In this document: one piece after another, positions 54,227 through 63,185 of the stretch
Layout of the letters: each line of letters begins with the position of its first letter
How positions within the stretch are numbered: position 1 is the stretch's first letter
From: Leptothermofonsia sichuanensis E412
GTDB lineage: Bacteria > Cyanobacteriota > Cyanobacteriia > Leptolyngbyales > Leptolyngbyaceae
Assembly (NCBI RefSeq): GCF_019891175.1
Contig: NZ_CP072600.1
Coordinates: forward strand, 2,852,001-2,916,000
Direction of reading: 5' to 3'
Length of the DNA: 64,000 nucleotides
Program-made: the position numbers and the translations under genes
The notes under the pieces: model-generated
Told to the model about the DNA's origin: nothing
The model's input: the letters and a program-made list of their open reading frames with translations, nothing else
The model's database searches: none

Positions 54227-55391
54227 CTCAGTACAGGACAAAACTTGTCAATTGAGGCACACAGAGGGTTGAAAACTTAGGCGGGAAGGGGTTTCCTAGG
54301 AATAACAACAAACCAACGAGACCCCCATGCAACAGATTACCGAATTTCGCCAAGTTTTGCAGCCCCTCCTCGGTTGGCATGGTGCGCGGCTGGCATTTGT
54401 GGCTCAATTTCTGATCGCCCTGCTACGAACCCGTACGGTGAATCTGAGCGAATTGGCTGCTAGCTTTTGTGGTTCCGCCCAAATTCCGTCGAACTACAAG
54501 CGTCTCCAGCGCTTCTTTAGCGACTTTGATCTCGATTATGCGGCGATTGCCCGTGCCGTGGTCTGCCTGATGGGGATCCCGCAGCCTTGGGTGCTCGCCA
54601 TAGACCGCACCGAATGGAGCTTTGGCGGTAGCGTTTTCAACATTCTCACCCTGGGCATTTGCCATCAGGGTATTTCCTTTCCGGTGGTGTTTCTGATGCT
54701 GGACAACCGCGGCAATTCCAACACCCAAGAGCGCATCGATTTGCTCAACGAATTCTTCACGATTTTTGGCGAGGATGTCCGCCTGCGGTGCCTGACGAGC
54801 GACCGCGAATTTGTTGGGCGGGAGTGGATTGGCTATTTGCTCGAAGATGAGCCAATCCCGTTTCGGGGGCGGATTCGCGAAACTGAAACGCTCAGTGATG
54901 GCAGCAAAGCCCTGAATGGCCGCGTCCTCTTTGCCGATCTCAAAGCGGGTGAAACCAAGATTTTACGCAAACGCCGTCAAGTGTGGGGACATTGGGTGTA
55001 TGTCGTTGGTCTGCGGCTTGACACCCAGGAATTACTGATTTTGGTCACCAACCATTCACCCCATTCAGCCCTCAAAGATTACGCCCTGCGGTGGAATTTA
55101 GAAACCCTGTTCGGTGCGTTCAAAACTCGGGGCTTCTGCCTCGAAGCGACCCATTTTATTGATGACTACCGAGTCCGCAAGCTCTTTGCGCTCCTCACAT
55201 TGGCGTTATGTTGGGTGATGCGAACGGGGGTGTGGCGGCAGGCGCACAAAACGATTCAACTCAAGTCCCATGGGCGCAAAGCCCAGAGTCTATTCCGATA
55301 TGGCTTAGATTACTTGCACAACCTACTCGTTAATCTTGACCATAAATTAGATGAGTTCTTGGACAATCTCAAACTTTTGTCCTGTACTTAG
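54227..55391 (+). mobile_element. IS4-family insertion sequence, intact, in istA
   Basis: 1165 bp with inverted ends CTCAGTACAGGACAAAAC and the complement of GTTTTGTCC-type right end (CTTTTGTCCTGTACTTAG). It is flanked on both sides by CTCAGTGCC (54218-54226 and 55392-55400), a 9-bp target duplication. Ends, duplication and transposase are all intact, which suggests a recent insertion. Confidence 0.93.
54327..55391 (+). CDS. IS4-family transposase
   Basis: A 354-residue DDE transposase. AIDRTEWSFGG has the first Asp, LTSDREFVGREW the second, and the YREK signature is exact: Y-x2-R-x3-E-x6-K in YALRWNLETLFGAFK. The stop codon TAG is formed by the last three bases of the element. The frame is uninterrupted, so it is probably active. 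Confidence 0.92.
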   Translation: MQQITEFRQVLQPLLGWHGARLAFVAQFLIALLRTRTVNLSELAASFCGSAQIPSNYKRLQRFFSDFDLDYAAIARAVVCLMGIPQPWVLAIDRTEWSFGGSVFNILTLGICHQGISFPVVFLMLDNRGNSNTQERIDLLNEFFTIFGEDVRLRCLTSDREFVGREWIGYLLEDEPIPFRGRIRETETLSDGSKALNGRVLFADLKAGETKILRKRRQVWGHWVYVVGLRLDTQELLILVTNHSPHSALKDYALRWNLETLFGAFKTRGFCLEATHFIDDYRVRKLFALLTLALCWVMRTGVWRQAHKTIQLKSHGRKAQSLFRYGLDYLHNLLVNLDHKLDEFLDNLKLLSCT

Positions 55392-55782
55392 CTCAGTGCC
55401 TTACCACCTGGTGCATTGTCCAGTCGAGGTCAAAGTGAGGGAGAACCTGGTGGAGATTTTTCACGAACATCAACGCATGGCCTGTCATCAACGTTCGCGG
55501 GTGCGCTACCGCCACACCACCCTACCGCCTCATATGCCACCGGAGCACTGGGCCTACAAAGCCCAATCGAAAGAGGCCTTTCTGAGTTGGGCAGAGCGTA
55601 TTGGGCCCCAAACCCAAGTCCAGGTGCACGCCATCTTTGAGAGCAAGGAGCATGAAGAGCAAGCCTTTCGCACCCTCAAAGGAGTGCAGCGGTTAGTCCA
55701 GCAGTATGGCCAAGACCGCCTGGAAGCGGCTTGTCATACTGCCAATGTTTTGGGCATGGTCGGATTGCAACGACTCCGCTCG

Positions 55783-56640
55783 GGTAATGTTCTAGGTTTG
55801 TTGTTTTCCTTACGAAGAACTGGTTAGATGGAGAAGTCAGTAGTTGCGGGAACTCAAGTTATGGTATTAGAACCAATTCACTGCCCTGTGTGTGATGGGA
55901 TTGAGGTGATCAAACACGGCACAACACCAGACGGCAAACAGCGCTACTTTTGTCAAAACTCAGGATGCCATCGGCGCACCTTTATTTTGCAATACACCTA
56001 TCAAGGGTATCTGCCTGAAGTCAAGCAACAAATCAGCGATATGGCAATGAATGGGAGTGGGATTCGAGACACTGCCCGTGTCCTTCACATTAGTCCAACG
56101 ACGGTGATTGAGGAATTAAAAAAAAAGATCGTCAACTCAAAGCCGTGAATGAACTCAAACTGGCTGAGTTGGAACCCGCTCAAAGCATCGTAAAGCTTTG
56201 CCAGGGGGAAGATACAGAGGCAGAAGCCGATGAAATGTGGAGTTTTGTCCAGTCTAAAGCCCAGCAACGTTGGTTATGGCATGCAATTGACCATCACAGT
56301 GGAAAAATATTAGCTTATGTGTTGGCGACGCATCAAGATGAAGCATTCCTCCAACTCAAAGCGTTATTAGAACCGTTTGGAATTATGCAGTTTTACACAG
56401 ATGGTTGGGGAACCTATGAGCGGCAGCTTGACCCAAGTCTTCATACCGTTGGCAAACAGAACACGCAGAAGATTGAGCGTAAGCATTTGACTTTACGCAC
56501 GCGCTTGAAGCGATTAGCTCGCAAAACTATTTGCTTTTCTAAGTCCATTCTGATGCATGACATTGTGATTGGGCTATTTATTAACCGTTATGAGTTTGGT
56601 TTTGCTATCTAACCTAAAACAACAAGTCTAGAACACGACC
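55783..56640 (+). mobile_element. IS1-family insertion sequence
   Basis: 858 bp. The left end GGTAATGTTCTAGGTTTGTT and the complement of the right end (GGTCGTGTTCTAGACTTGTT) match at most positions and begin with GGT, as IS1 ends do. No direct repeat is seen in the flanks (CCGCTCG against TGCCACC), so one side was probably lost by an adjacent deletion. Confidence 0.88.
55828..56612 (+). CDS. IS1-family InsA/InsB transposase (programmed -1 frameshift)
   Basis: InsA (55828-56148, 106 residues) has the zinc finger HCPVCDG and YFCQNSGC and a helix-turn-helix (GSGIRDTARVLHISPTTV). InsB continues in the -1 frame with DEMWSFVQSK, the DDE-type FYTDGWGTYERQLD, and ends IGLFINRYEF. The two frames overlap at a run of nine A at 56118-56126, the expected slippery site. 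The fused product would be 261 residues. Confidence 0.88.
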
Positions 56641-56955
56641 TGCCACCAGGTGCGTCAATTTCAAGTCTTTGTCCTGGTTTGGGATAATGCCAGCTGGCAT
56701 AACTCGAAACAAGTCCGGCAATGGATCCGTGACCATAATGCCCAAGTCAAACAATCCGGTCAGGGAGTGCGTTTAATCATTTGCCGCTTACCCGTCAAGA
56801 GTCCTTGGCTCAATGCCATTGAACCCAAATGGATGCATGGAAAAAGAGCCATTATCGACCCGGGGCGAACCTTAAGCGCACAAGAATTGAAAACTCGAAT
56901 TTGTACTTACTTTGATTGTCCCTTGTTAGAACCCCTTGCAAAACAGGTCTCTTAA
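56641..56955 (+). pseudogene. IS630-family transposase, C-terminal fragment (b)
   Basis: About 100 residues: VLVWDNASWHNSKQVRQW with the second catalytic Asp, and RLPVKSPWLNAIEPKWMHGK with the final acidic region. It differs from the IS630 fragment at 52114. The N-terminal part is missing where IS1 begins. Confidence 0.85.
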
Positions 56956-57056
56956 TCCTGCACTAGCTCCGAAATTATCTGCCTTATAGCCTAAACTATT
57001 TCCGATTCAGTCTAGAGCATGGATGATTTATTACCGATTAAGTCTATTATCGTAAC

Positions 57057-58202
57057 TCATGCACAGTTCATGATTTGTGCTGGTTGATAAAGGGTATCCC
57101 GTTGCTGGTAGGGGCGTCCTAACGATGCGATCGCCCGTTGCAAATCCTCCACATCCATACAGGTGCCGCCCTGTGCCCCTGCCATTGTGGTGATATGTTC
57201 TTCCATCAAGGTACCGCCGATGTCATTACATCCCCAGGTCAACGCTTCCGTCGCGCCTGTCAGCCCAAGCTTAACCCAACTGGGTTGATGATTGGGAATC
57301 CAGTTGCCCAAAAAGATGCGGGCGACAGCCGTAAGTAACAGGGCATCTGCCAGGATAGGCTGATCGTGTCCCACCCGCCGACGTAAGGGTTTAGGGGCTG
57401 ATTGCCCGACAAATGGGAGCAAAATAAATTCGGTGATACCAGGATAGCCTTTCTCCAGAGAAGACTGTTGCAGCGATCGCAGTTTGTCCAGGTGCCCAAT
57501 TTGCTGCTCTGGGGTCTCAATATGTCCAGAGAGCATGGTGCTGGTGGTGGGTAATCCTTGTTGATGAGCAGTGCCCACGACTTCCAGCCAGGTTGCAGTA
57601 TCAATCTTTTCAGGACACAGAACCTGACGCACAGCATCATCCAGCACCTCGGCGGCAGTACCCGGCAGGGAATCCACTCCGGCATCTCGCAGTGCTGCAA
57701 TCACTTCGGCGTAGCTCAAGCCATCCTCTCTGGCAATGAACTGCACTTCCTGGGGTGAGAAGGCGTGCAAATGCAGTTGAGGAAAGGAGGCTTTGATGGT
57801 GGTGACGACTTGCCGGTAATAGTCCAGCGATCGCCCATTCAGTTTTGCCCTGGGGTTGAGTCCGCCCTGCATACAGATTTCAGTAGCTCCCCGCCGGACA
57901 GCGTCCGTAGCCTTTTCAAGGATTTGGGGCAGGTCATGCCAGTAGGCTCCTTCAGTTCCCTCATCCCGTCGGAAGGCACAGAAGCTACAGTGCTGTTCAC
58001 AGATGTTTGTGAAATTAATGTTGCGGTTGATGACATAGGTAACGACTTCGCCTGCCTGCTGTCGCCTTAACTGGTCGGCTGTCTGGCGAATTTGGGCGAT
58101 CGTTGCAGGGTCTTTCTGCTTCAGCAGAAAGACCCCTTCCGCTATCGTCAAATCATAGCCAGACAGCGCTTTTTCCAAAATTACTGAAACAGCTTCAGTC
58201 AT
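57057..58202 (-). CDS. cofH: FO synthase subunit 2 (CofH)
   Basis: A 381-residue radical SAM enzyme joining the tyrosine-derived part to 5-amino-6-ribitylaminouracil, giving with CofG the deazaflavin FO. Cyanobacteria use FO in photolyases. The cluster motif is C-x3-C-x2-C in [31 protein letters not shown] and LHAFSPQEV are typical of CofH. cofG is not here. The start is ATG 58202; the divergent flavoprotein gene beside it has been destroyed. Confidence 0.93.
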   Translation of the reverse strand: MTEAVSVILEKALSGYDLTIAEGVFLLKQKDPATIAQIRQTADQLRRQQAGEVVTYVINRNINFTNICEQHCSFCAFRRDEGTEGAYWHDLPQILEKATDAVRRGATEICMQGGLNPRAKLNGRSLDYYRQVVTTIKASFPQLHLHAFSPQEVQFIAREDGLSYAEVIAALRDAGVDSLPGTAAEVLDDAVRQVLCPEKIDTATWLEVVGTAHQQGLPTTSTMLSGHIETPEQQIGHLDKLRSLQQSSLEKGYPGITEFILLPFVGQSAPKPLRRRVGHDQPILADALLLTAVARIFLGNWIPNHQPSWVKLGLTGATEALTWGCNDIGGTLMEEHITTMAGAQGGTCMDVEDLQRAIASLGRPYQQRDTLYQPAQIMNCA

Positions 58203-58305
58203 GCGGCGTCAGAAAGAGAGGAATCGATTTGCAGGTTGAATACCAAATTCCCAGAGAGCCAGTGGTATAACTTGTTTATACCATCTCACAGAATTCTTCT
58301 TGCAC

Positions 58306-58392
58306 ATGCCAGAGACTACTTTCGATATTGCCATGATTGGGGCAGGGATAGCAGGGCTGCTCTGTGCCCAGCAACTTCAGCAGATAGATTAG
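58306..58392 (+). pseudogene. stump of a FAD-dependent oxidoreductase gene
   Basis: ATG 58306 opens FDIAMIGAGIAGLLCAQQL, a classical FAD/NAD-binding GxGxxG start, but a stop comes after 28 codons, where transposase debris begins. A full member would be 300-500 residues. The missing part may have been deleted or displaced. It was divergently arranged with cofH. Confidence 0.8.
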
Positions 58393-58640
58393 GGTGGTGG
58401 TGGTAGAAAAATTCTGATGAGTCGGCTAAATCCCCGGTCTGCCAGTATCACATCTCCATGCTGGCATAACAACCAGTGAGCTTTTCGCAGCAACGGTTGA
58501 TACTGCTCGAAAGCAACGGTCGCACTGCCATGCTCCACACTCGCCACAGCAAGGGCACGGCACGCCCACAACAAACAACAGACAGGTGAATATGCAATAG
58601 TGGTCCCACAAGACGGTGGTGTCCAGAGCAATCACACTCC
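58389..58640 (-). pseudogene. degenerate IS4-type transposase fragment
   Basis: One frame gives ASVEHGSATVAFEQYQPLLR and WLLCQHGDVILADRGF; a neighbouring frame gives IALDTTVLWDHYCI. Together they are the middle of an IS4-superfamily transposase split by frameshifts, with the ends lost. It abuts the flavoprotein stump. Confidence 0.7.
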
Positions 58641-58672
58641 CGCACTTTACTCAATTGAAAAACGCTATATAC
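58634..58672 (+). repeat. MITE-like element, family C (right half, copy 3)
   Basis: CACTCCCGCACTTTACTCAA then TTGAAAAACGCTATA matches the right arm of the 23009-23102 copy. The left arm is missing. Confidence 0.75.
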
Positions 58673-58824
58673 GGAGGTGGAGCCTCCAGAAGGCATTCCT
58701 ACGCAGAGCATGGGAACGAGAACAGTCTTCAAACATACCCTGTCGAACCTGAGCAATCGCTCAAGGCTTTTCCAGGTAAAGAATCTAAGCTTTTTTCAGG
58801 AAAGTCATTAATAGTGCAGGCTAA
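58670..58824 (+). repeat. 155-bp dispersed repeat (copy 2)
   Basis: Same order of sequence as 29446-29601, from GGAGCCTCCAGAAGGCATTC to AGTGCAGGCTAA. Confidence 0.85.
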
Positions 58825-58862
58825 ATCCCTCTCCCAGAAGGGGAGAGGAACTTTCAAACCCA

Positions 58863-60595
58863 CATTCCGCACTTTCAACTGGCACAAAAGGATTTTCCCC
58901 TTCAACACAGCAAGTAGTACTGTCGGCAAGCAGAACCGAGAAATTGGAGAATCCATTGGCGATCGTCGGTTAGATTGACGATCTGTTTAACGCCATTCAA
59001 CACGACAAAGTGAACTGCCATGAAACACTGAAAGACCCAACGTAGGGTCGGACATGGTGTGCCTTTGCCTAGTTGATTTGGAATGGTTTGATTAGACTGT
59101 TGCAGAGCTTGGCGGAGTTGGCGTTGCCCCAGGTTATACACGAGTAAACATAAACCCATGATCATGCCAAGTGCCATAATCCGTTCTGGAGATTTGAGGA
59201 AAACACTGGAGGCAAAAAACATCGGGTCTTTGAGAAACCGGAAGCCTCGCTCGTTGCCTTGTTGAGCCTTGTACTCTTGGAGCGCCTGTTGTTCGCCCAA
59301 TTGTTCGGACTCTAAGAGATTGGTTGCTAGAACAAAGCGTCCGGCTCGTTGCTGATGCAGGGTCACAACGCTTAAGTTGAGGGTTAATGATGCCTGTGGC
59401 TGATAGGTGATACGAGTGGGAGGAGTCTCTGGTTTAGGCTTGCCTGGTTTTTCATAGTGCAACGTTTGTTTCACACTCACGTCTACCAGTTGATGCCAGG
59501 GTAAGTTTTGCTCAAACTTTTTCAGTGCGGCTAACGCATCCGCTTCGCAAGCAAATTCTTGGCTACAGAGGTGGCGCAATTGCGATTGCCAATGAGTCTC
59601 CGCCTTTGCCAAAGTCTTGTCTAACTGTTTCAGGTCAGCTTGCTTGCGCTCAGCGCTCTCGACTACCAACCAGCGTTGCTTAACACCCCCATACTCACAG
59701 CAGACAGTTGCGATGCGATACCCTTTTAGGGCTGTAGGAATTAACGCAGTGTCGGGTAAATGATTGACTAACTCGGAGGCCGCCGTCAGCGTTAATGGGA
59801 CACGAGTTAACCATTGTATGCCGGACAACTGTCCCAGATTGTCCTGACTGTAGAGGGCAGAATCGGCTACATACAACCCCTCAAAGTTCCACTGGGACTT
59901 AAACTCTTGCATCACAGCAGTAAAGCGAGTTTTATCGGATTGGTTGCCATCGGCTAACTCGACAAAGGCGGGAATATCGCCATCGCCCCAACATACCAGG
60001 TTCATCACAAACTGCTTGAGGTCTGGACGATGGTCGCGCGAGTACCCATAGGTCAGGGTGATGGGTACCGGCACAGTACTGCCAACCACCGCTGACACCT
60101 CATACGCCCCCTCGACCGCAAAGGATGTCGCATCGAGATGGGCACTTTGACGCTCGATTCCAAACTTTTGGGCAGTCCTCAAGCAAATCGCCAGAAACAA
60201 TGGACTCAAGCCACTTCGATAGAGGGCATCGAGCACTCGTCCTCAACGGTCGTCATTGAGATACTCTGCCAAAACACCCTCCCCCAGCAAATGCTCGGTA
60301 GCTCTGCCCACAAAAAATTGCTCAAACAGGTACAACGGCGCTGATGCCAGCCCTAAGCCATTCAAAATCATGGCTTTCACCACCACCCCTGGGCTAATCC
60401 GTTCCCGTAAGTCTTCACCCAGATGTTGGTTGACCTGTTCCACACTCTCCAACTCGTCTACCAATCCGGCAACAATGCCCAGATGGTCAAGGTCTTGCAC
60501 TATCAACTCCTTGCTAATACCACACCCCCTTTGCCCGAAGCCTTGTAAAAATTATGCAGCTAAATTCCCTGTGTGACACTTCAAAGGGCGGAATG
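58863..60595 (-). mobile_element. IS1634-family insertion sequence
   Basis: About 1733 bp. Left end CATTCCGCACTTTCAACTGG and the complement of the right end (CATTCCGCCCTTTGAAGTGT) agree at most positions, and the match continues through CACAxAxGGxxTTT. A clear target duplication is not seen. It lies four bases from the histidine kinase stop codon. Confidence 0.85.
58902..60506 (-). pseudogene. IS1634-family transposase with an in-frame nonsense codon
   Basis: The frame from 60506 (LVDELESVEQVNQHLGEDL) ends at TGA 60240-60242 after LNDDR. It continues in the same frame with GRVLDALYRSG to 58902. Motifs: HLDATSFAVEG, YVADSALYSQDNL, and KAQQGNERGFRFLKDPMFF, the IS1634 form of the C-terminal Glu motif. 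One base change, for example TTA to TGA, explains the break. Without readthrough the element is dead. Confidence 0.9.
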
Positions 60596-60599
60596 CCGG

Positions 60600-61934
60600 T
60601 TAATCGTTCTTCAATGGCAAACAAATACTAAAAATACTGCCCTGGTTTGGCTCACTCTGGACTTGAATGGTGCCTTGATGGGCCTGGACAATCGCCTGTG
60701 CAATTGCCAAGCCTAATCCTGCTCCTCCGGTATGACGGGAGCGATCGCTGTTGACGCGATAGAAGCGATCAAAAATACGCGTTTGCTCTTGGGATGGAAT
60801 ACCGATTCCGGTATCTTGAACCTGAATCAGTGCCTGATGATCATCCCGCTTGAGATGAACGATGACCTTGCCGCCAGCAGGCGTATATTGAATAGCATTT
60901 GTGATGAGATTGGCAACCAGACGATAGAGTTGTCCCTCATCTCCAAGGACACTGATCGGAGTCGTCACCTGAATGTTTGTTGTTAGTGAAATATCAGAGG
61001 CCATTGCCAGTGCCGAAAACTCCTCGACTAAGTCACTGACTAGATCATTGAGGTTACAAGACTCCTGCTTCGCAGAAAATCCCTGTAAGTCCAGACGGGA
61101 AAGCAACAGCAGATCATGAACAAGCCGGGATAAGCGGTTGTTTTGGCGTTCGACCGTATGCAGCGTATTCCAGGCATCTTCATCCGTTGCCTCTGGGTTT
61201 AGCGTGGATTCTAAGTTAGCCTGGATTGCTGCTATGGGGGTACGAAGTTCATGGGCAGCATCGGCAGTAAACTGCTGCATCTGACAGTAGGAAATGTATA
61301 CAGGTTTCATGGCCTGTCCAGCCAGCCACCAACTGGCAATCACAATGAGAAGCATCGCAGTGGGTAAGCCAATCAGCAGAATCAACCGGAGCCAAACCAT
61401 GTGCTCATCAATGTCCGAAAGCGATCGCCCCACCTGCATATACCCCCAAGGAACCTGGTTTACAGTTTTAAGCATCAGGGAAAACTGGCGATAATGGGTG
61501 CCATCAGACGCTCTCAGGGTTTGCCAGGGTTCGGTTTCAATCTGAATGGGTAAATTATGGGGAACTTGCCCCCCATCTGCGATGAGATGTCCAGAGAGAC
61601 TGATAAATCGAATGTAATAGCCATTCTCTTGAAAAACACCCAGGTAGTGCAAAGCTGTGGAACGGTATGCACAGCTTGTTCCAACCACACAAAGAGATGG
61701 GATAAATTTCCTGGCAACAGGCTCTAGCTTGCCGGGTTTCTGTAGAGAGGCTTCCAGTCCATCATGCAGTGTGCCAGCGACTGACTCAATTCGGTGGTTT
61801 AACTCGGAAACATGACTATAGGCCATCGCTTCGTAAAAAGCGATGGCACAAAGGGTGAGAATAACCCCCATCGTTCCGGCATACAGCCCTGCCAGGCGCA
61901 GTCGAGTGGTATGGAAGATCTGATGATGCTTCAT
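60600..61934 (-). CDS. sensor histidine kinase of the metal efflux locus
   Basis: A 444-residue membrane kinase with a helix at about 12-34, a 140-residue periplasmic sensor part and a second helix at about 180-200 (LILLIGLPTAMLLIVIASWW). The H-box is AAHELRTPIAAIQANLES, the N-box VANLITNAIQYTPAGG, then DTGIGIP and GGAGLGLAIAQ. It resembles the NrsS/CopS-type metal sensors of cyanobacteria. It begins three bases after the response regulator stop and is the last gene of the unit. The IS1634 element ends just past its stop. Confidence 0.88.
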   Translation of the reverse strand: MKHHQIFHTTRLRLAGLYAGTMGVILTLCAIAFYEAMAYSHVSELNHRIESVAGTLHDGLEASLQKPGKLEPVARKFIPSLCVVGTSCAYRSTALHYLGVFQENGYYIRFISLSGHLIADGGQVPHNLPIQIETEPWQTLRASDGTHYRQFSLMLKTVNQVPWGYMQVGRSLSDIDEHMVWLRLILLIGLPTAMLLIVIASWWLAGQAMKPVYISYCQMQQFTADAAHELRTPIAAIQANLESTLNPEATDEDAWNTLHTVERQNNRLSRLVHDLLLLSRLDLQGFSAKQESCNLNDLVSDLVEEFSALAMASDISLTTNIQVTTPISVLGDEGQLYRLVANLITNAIQYTPAGGKVIVHLKRDDHQALIQVQDTGIGIPSQEQTRIFDRFYRVNSDRSRHTGGAGLGLAIAQAIVQAHQGTIQVQSEPNQGSIFSICLPLKND

Positions 61935-61937
61935 GGA

Positions 61938-62645
61938 CTATGTTTCATGGGTGTTGAGCTTGTAGCCCATGCCGTAAACGGTTTCAATGAGGTGATCGTA
62001 GCCATATTCAGCTAATTTTCGCCGCAACAAACGCACTTGAGCCGCAACGACATTACTATTGAAGTCTGCTTCTATCCGCCAGATCCGACCAATAATTTGA
62101 TCACGCGACAGAATTTGGTTGGGGTGCTGCATAAAGTATTCTAATAGCTGAAATTCTTTGGCAGTGAGAGGAATGTTGTGCAGATCTCCTGTGCCTGTGG
62201 AAATCGAAATGGTTGATGTGGCGTAATCCAGAAGCAAATTACCAACCTGAAGTTGGGGGGGGTGAATCTGAAGCGATCGCCGCTGGAGTGCCCGCAGTCG
62301 GGCTAGCAATTCCGCCATGCCAAAGGGTTTGATCAAATAATCATCCGCTCCAGCATCAAGCCCTGTGACGCAATCTTCCATGCGATCGCGTGCTGTTAAG
62401 ATCAAGACTGGAAGAGGGTTCCGTTTTGCCCGAAGCCGTTGGCACAGCTCAATTCCAGACACTCCTGGAAGTAGCCAATCAAAGATAGCAACGCTGTATT
62501 GACTCCAACCGTTTTCTAGAAATTGCCAAGCTTCTGTGCCATCCTTTACCCAATCCACGACGTATTTTTCGCGTTTGAGCGATCGCTCTAGGGCTGCTCC
62601 CAGATCAGGCTCATCTTCAACCAGCAAAACCTTCATATCGGCCAT
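61938..62645 (-). CDS. OmpR-family response regulator of the metal efflux locus
   Basis: A 235-residue regulator. The receiver domain has the acidic pair in VEDEPDLG, phospho-acceptor Asp in IFDWLLPG and the Lys in IKPFG. The C-terminal winged helix carries LTAKEFQLLEYFMQHPNQIL and VYGMGYKL. It starts immediately after the lipoprotein stop, so translation is coupled. It is closest in look to RppA/NrsR and CopR-type regulators that control metal efflux genes; which metal is not shown. Confidence 0.9.
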   Translation of the reverse strand: MADMKVLLVEDEPDLGAALERSLKREKYVVDWVKDGTEAWQFLENGWSQYSVAIFDWLLPGVSGIELCQRLRAKRNPLPVLILTARDRMEDCVTGLDAGADDYLIKPFGMAELLARLRALQRRSLQIHPPQLQVGNLLLDYATSTISISTGTGDLHNIPLTAKEFQLLEYFMQHPNQILSRDQIIGRIWRIEADFNSNVVAAQVRLLRRKLAEYGYDHLIETVYGMGYKLNTHET

Positions 62646-63137
62646 CTACTGAATGAAACTGAAACGTCCATTCACCTTTTTACCGTTGATATCCGTTAAG
62701 ATTACAACTTTGTACTCCCCGGATGCTGTAGCTGGCAACATCGCCGCATAATGTTTTTCTTCAGGATCATATTCAAAATCAACGTCTTGCTGAGAACCAT
62801 CGGGTAACTGAACCTGGCCTTTAACGGTTGCCCCTTCAATTGCTACATGGGTATCCCCGGTTTGCAAAAACAGATCGAGATGAATTCCACTGGCTTCTGG
62901 TGCAGCAACGAATTCCAGATGGTAGTTATCCACTTCAAGCACCTGTCCGCCTTGCCGAGGAGTTGAATGATTGGCTGCCTTAGAGGATGTGGCGGAATTG
63001 GTAGCAGGAGAATGAGCGATAGACGGGCTTGGTGCAGGGCTTTCTGAGCTTGTTGTTTGTGTTTCACCGCTAGCGCAGGCTCCCAACAATAGCCCCAAAC
63101 TGACCGTGACCGTAAGCAAAAATGGGTTGAATTTCAT
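62646..63137 (-). CDS. lipoprotein with FixH/YtkA-like domain
   Basis: A 163-residue protein. Signal peptide with lipobox LLLGACASG, then a Ser/Pro/Thr linker, then a beta-rich domain (HLEFVAAPEASGIHLDLFLQ, ATVKGQVQLPDGSQQDVDFE, GEYKVVILTDINGKKV) like the YtkA/FixH fold. It lies between the RND pump gene and the two-component genes with no gap to the regulator. A role as a periplasmic metal-binding accessory of the efflux system is inference. ATG 63137 is chosen because the signal peptide begins there. Confidence 0.78.
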   Translation of the reverse strand: MKFNPFLLTVTVSLGLLLGACASGETQTTSSESPAPSPSIAHSPATNSATSSKAANHSTPRQGGQVLEVDNYHLEFVAAPEASGIHLDLFLQTGDTHVAIEGATVKGQVQLPDGSQQDVDFEYDPEEKHYAAMLPATASGEYKVVILTDINGKKVNGRFSFIQ

Positions 63138-63185
63138 AGATCGAACCTTATCTCTACAGAACATCTCTACAAAACAAAGTTGAAC

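Larger units (their letters stand above)
52991..55782 (+). mobile_element. IS21-family element, 3'-truncated and interrupted
   Basis: The left end (52991-53120) carries multiple copies of CTTCGGCACCTAATTCTCCGG-like units, the multiple terminal repeats known for IS21 elements. istA starts at 53166. The element is interrupted at 54227-55391 by an IS4-family element, and cut at 55782 by an IS1-family element. istB and the right end are missing. Confidence 0.85.
53166..55827 (+). pseudogene. IS21 transposase IstA, interrupted and 3'-truncated
   Basis: Part one (53166-54226) has the helix-turn-helix GHNQSAIAQSCGVARSTVQ and the DDE residues in LFVDYCGL, VVVPDNLKSG and DKAKVEKAV. Part two resumes at 55401 with PYHLVHCPVEVKV. 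Removing the IS4 element and one 9-bp duplication joins them in frame (GHYYSVPYHLVH). The last 15 codons before the stop at 55827 are IS1 sequence, so the natural C-terminus is lost. Without istB the element cannot move by itself. Confidence 0.9.
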
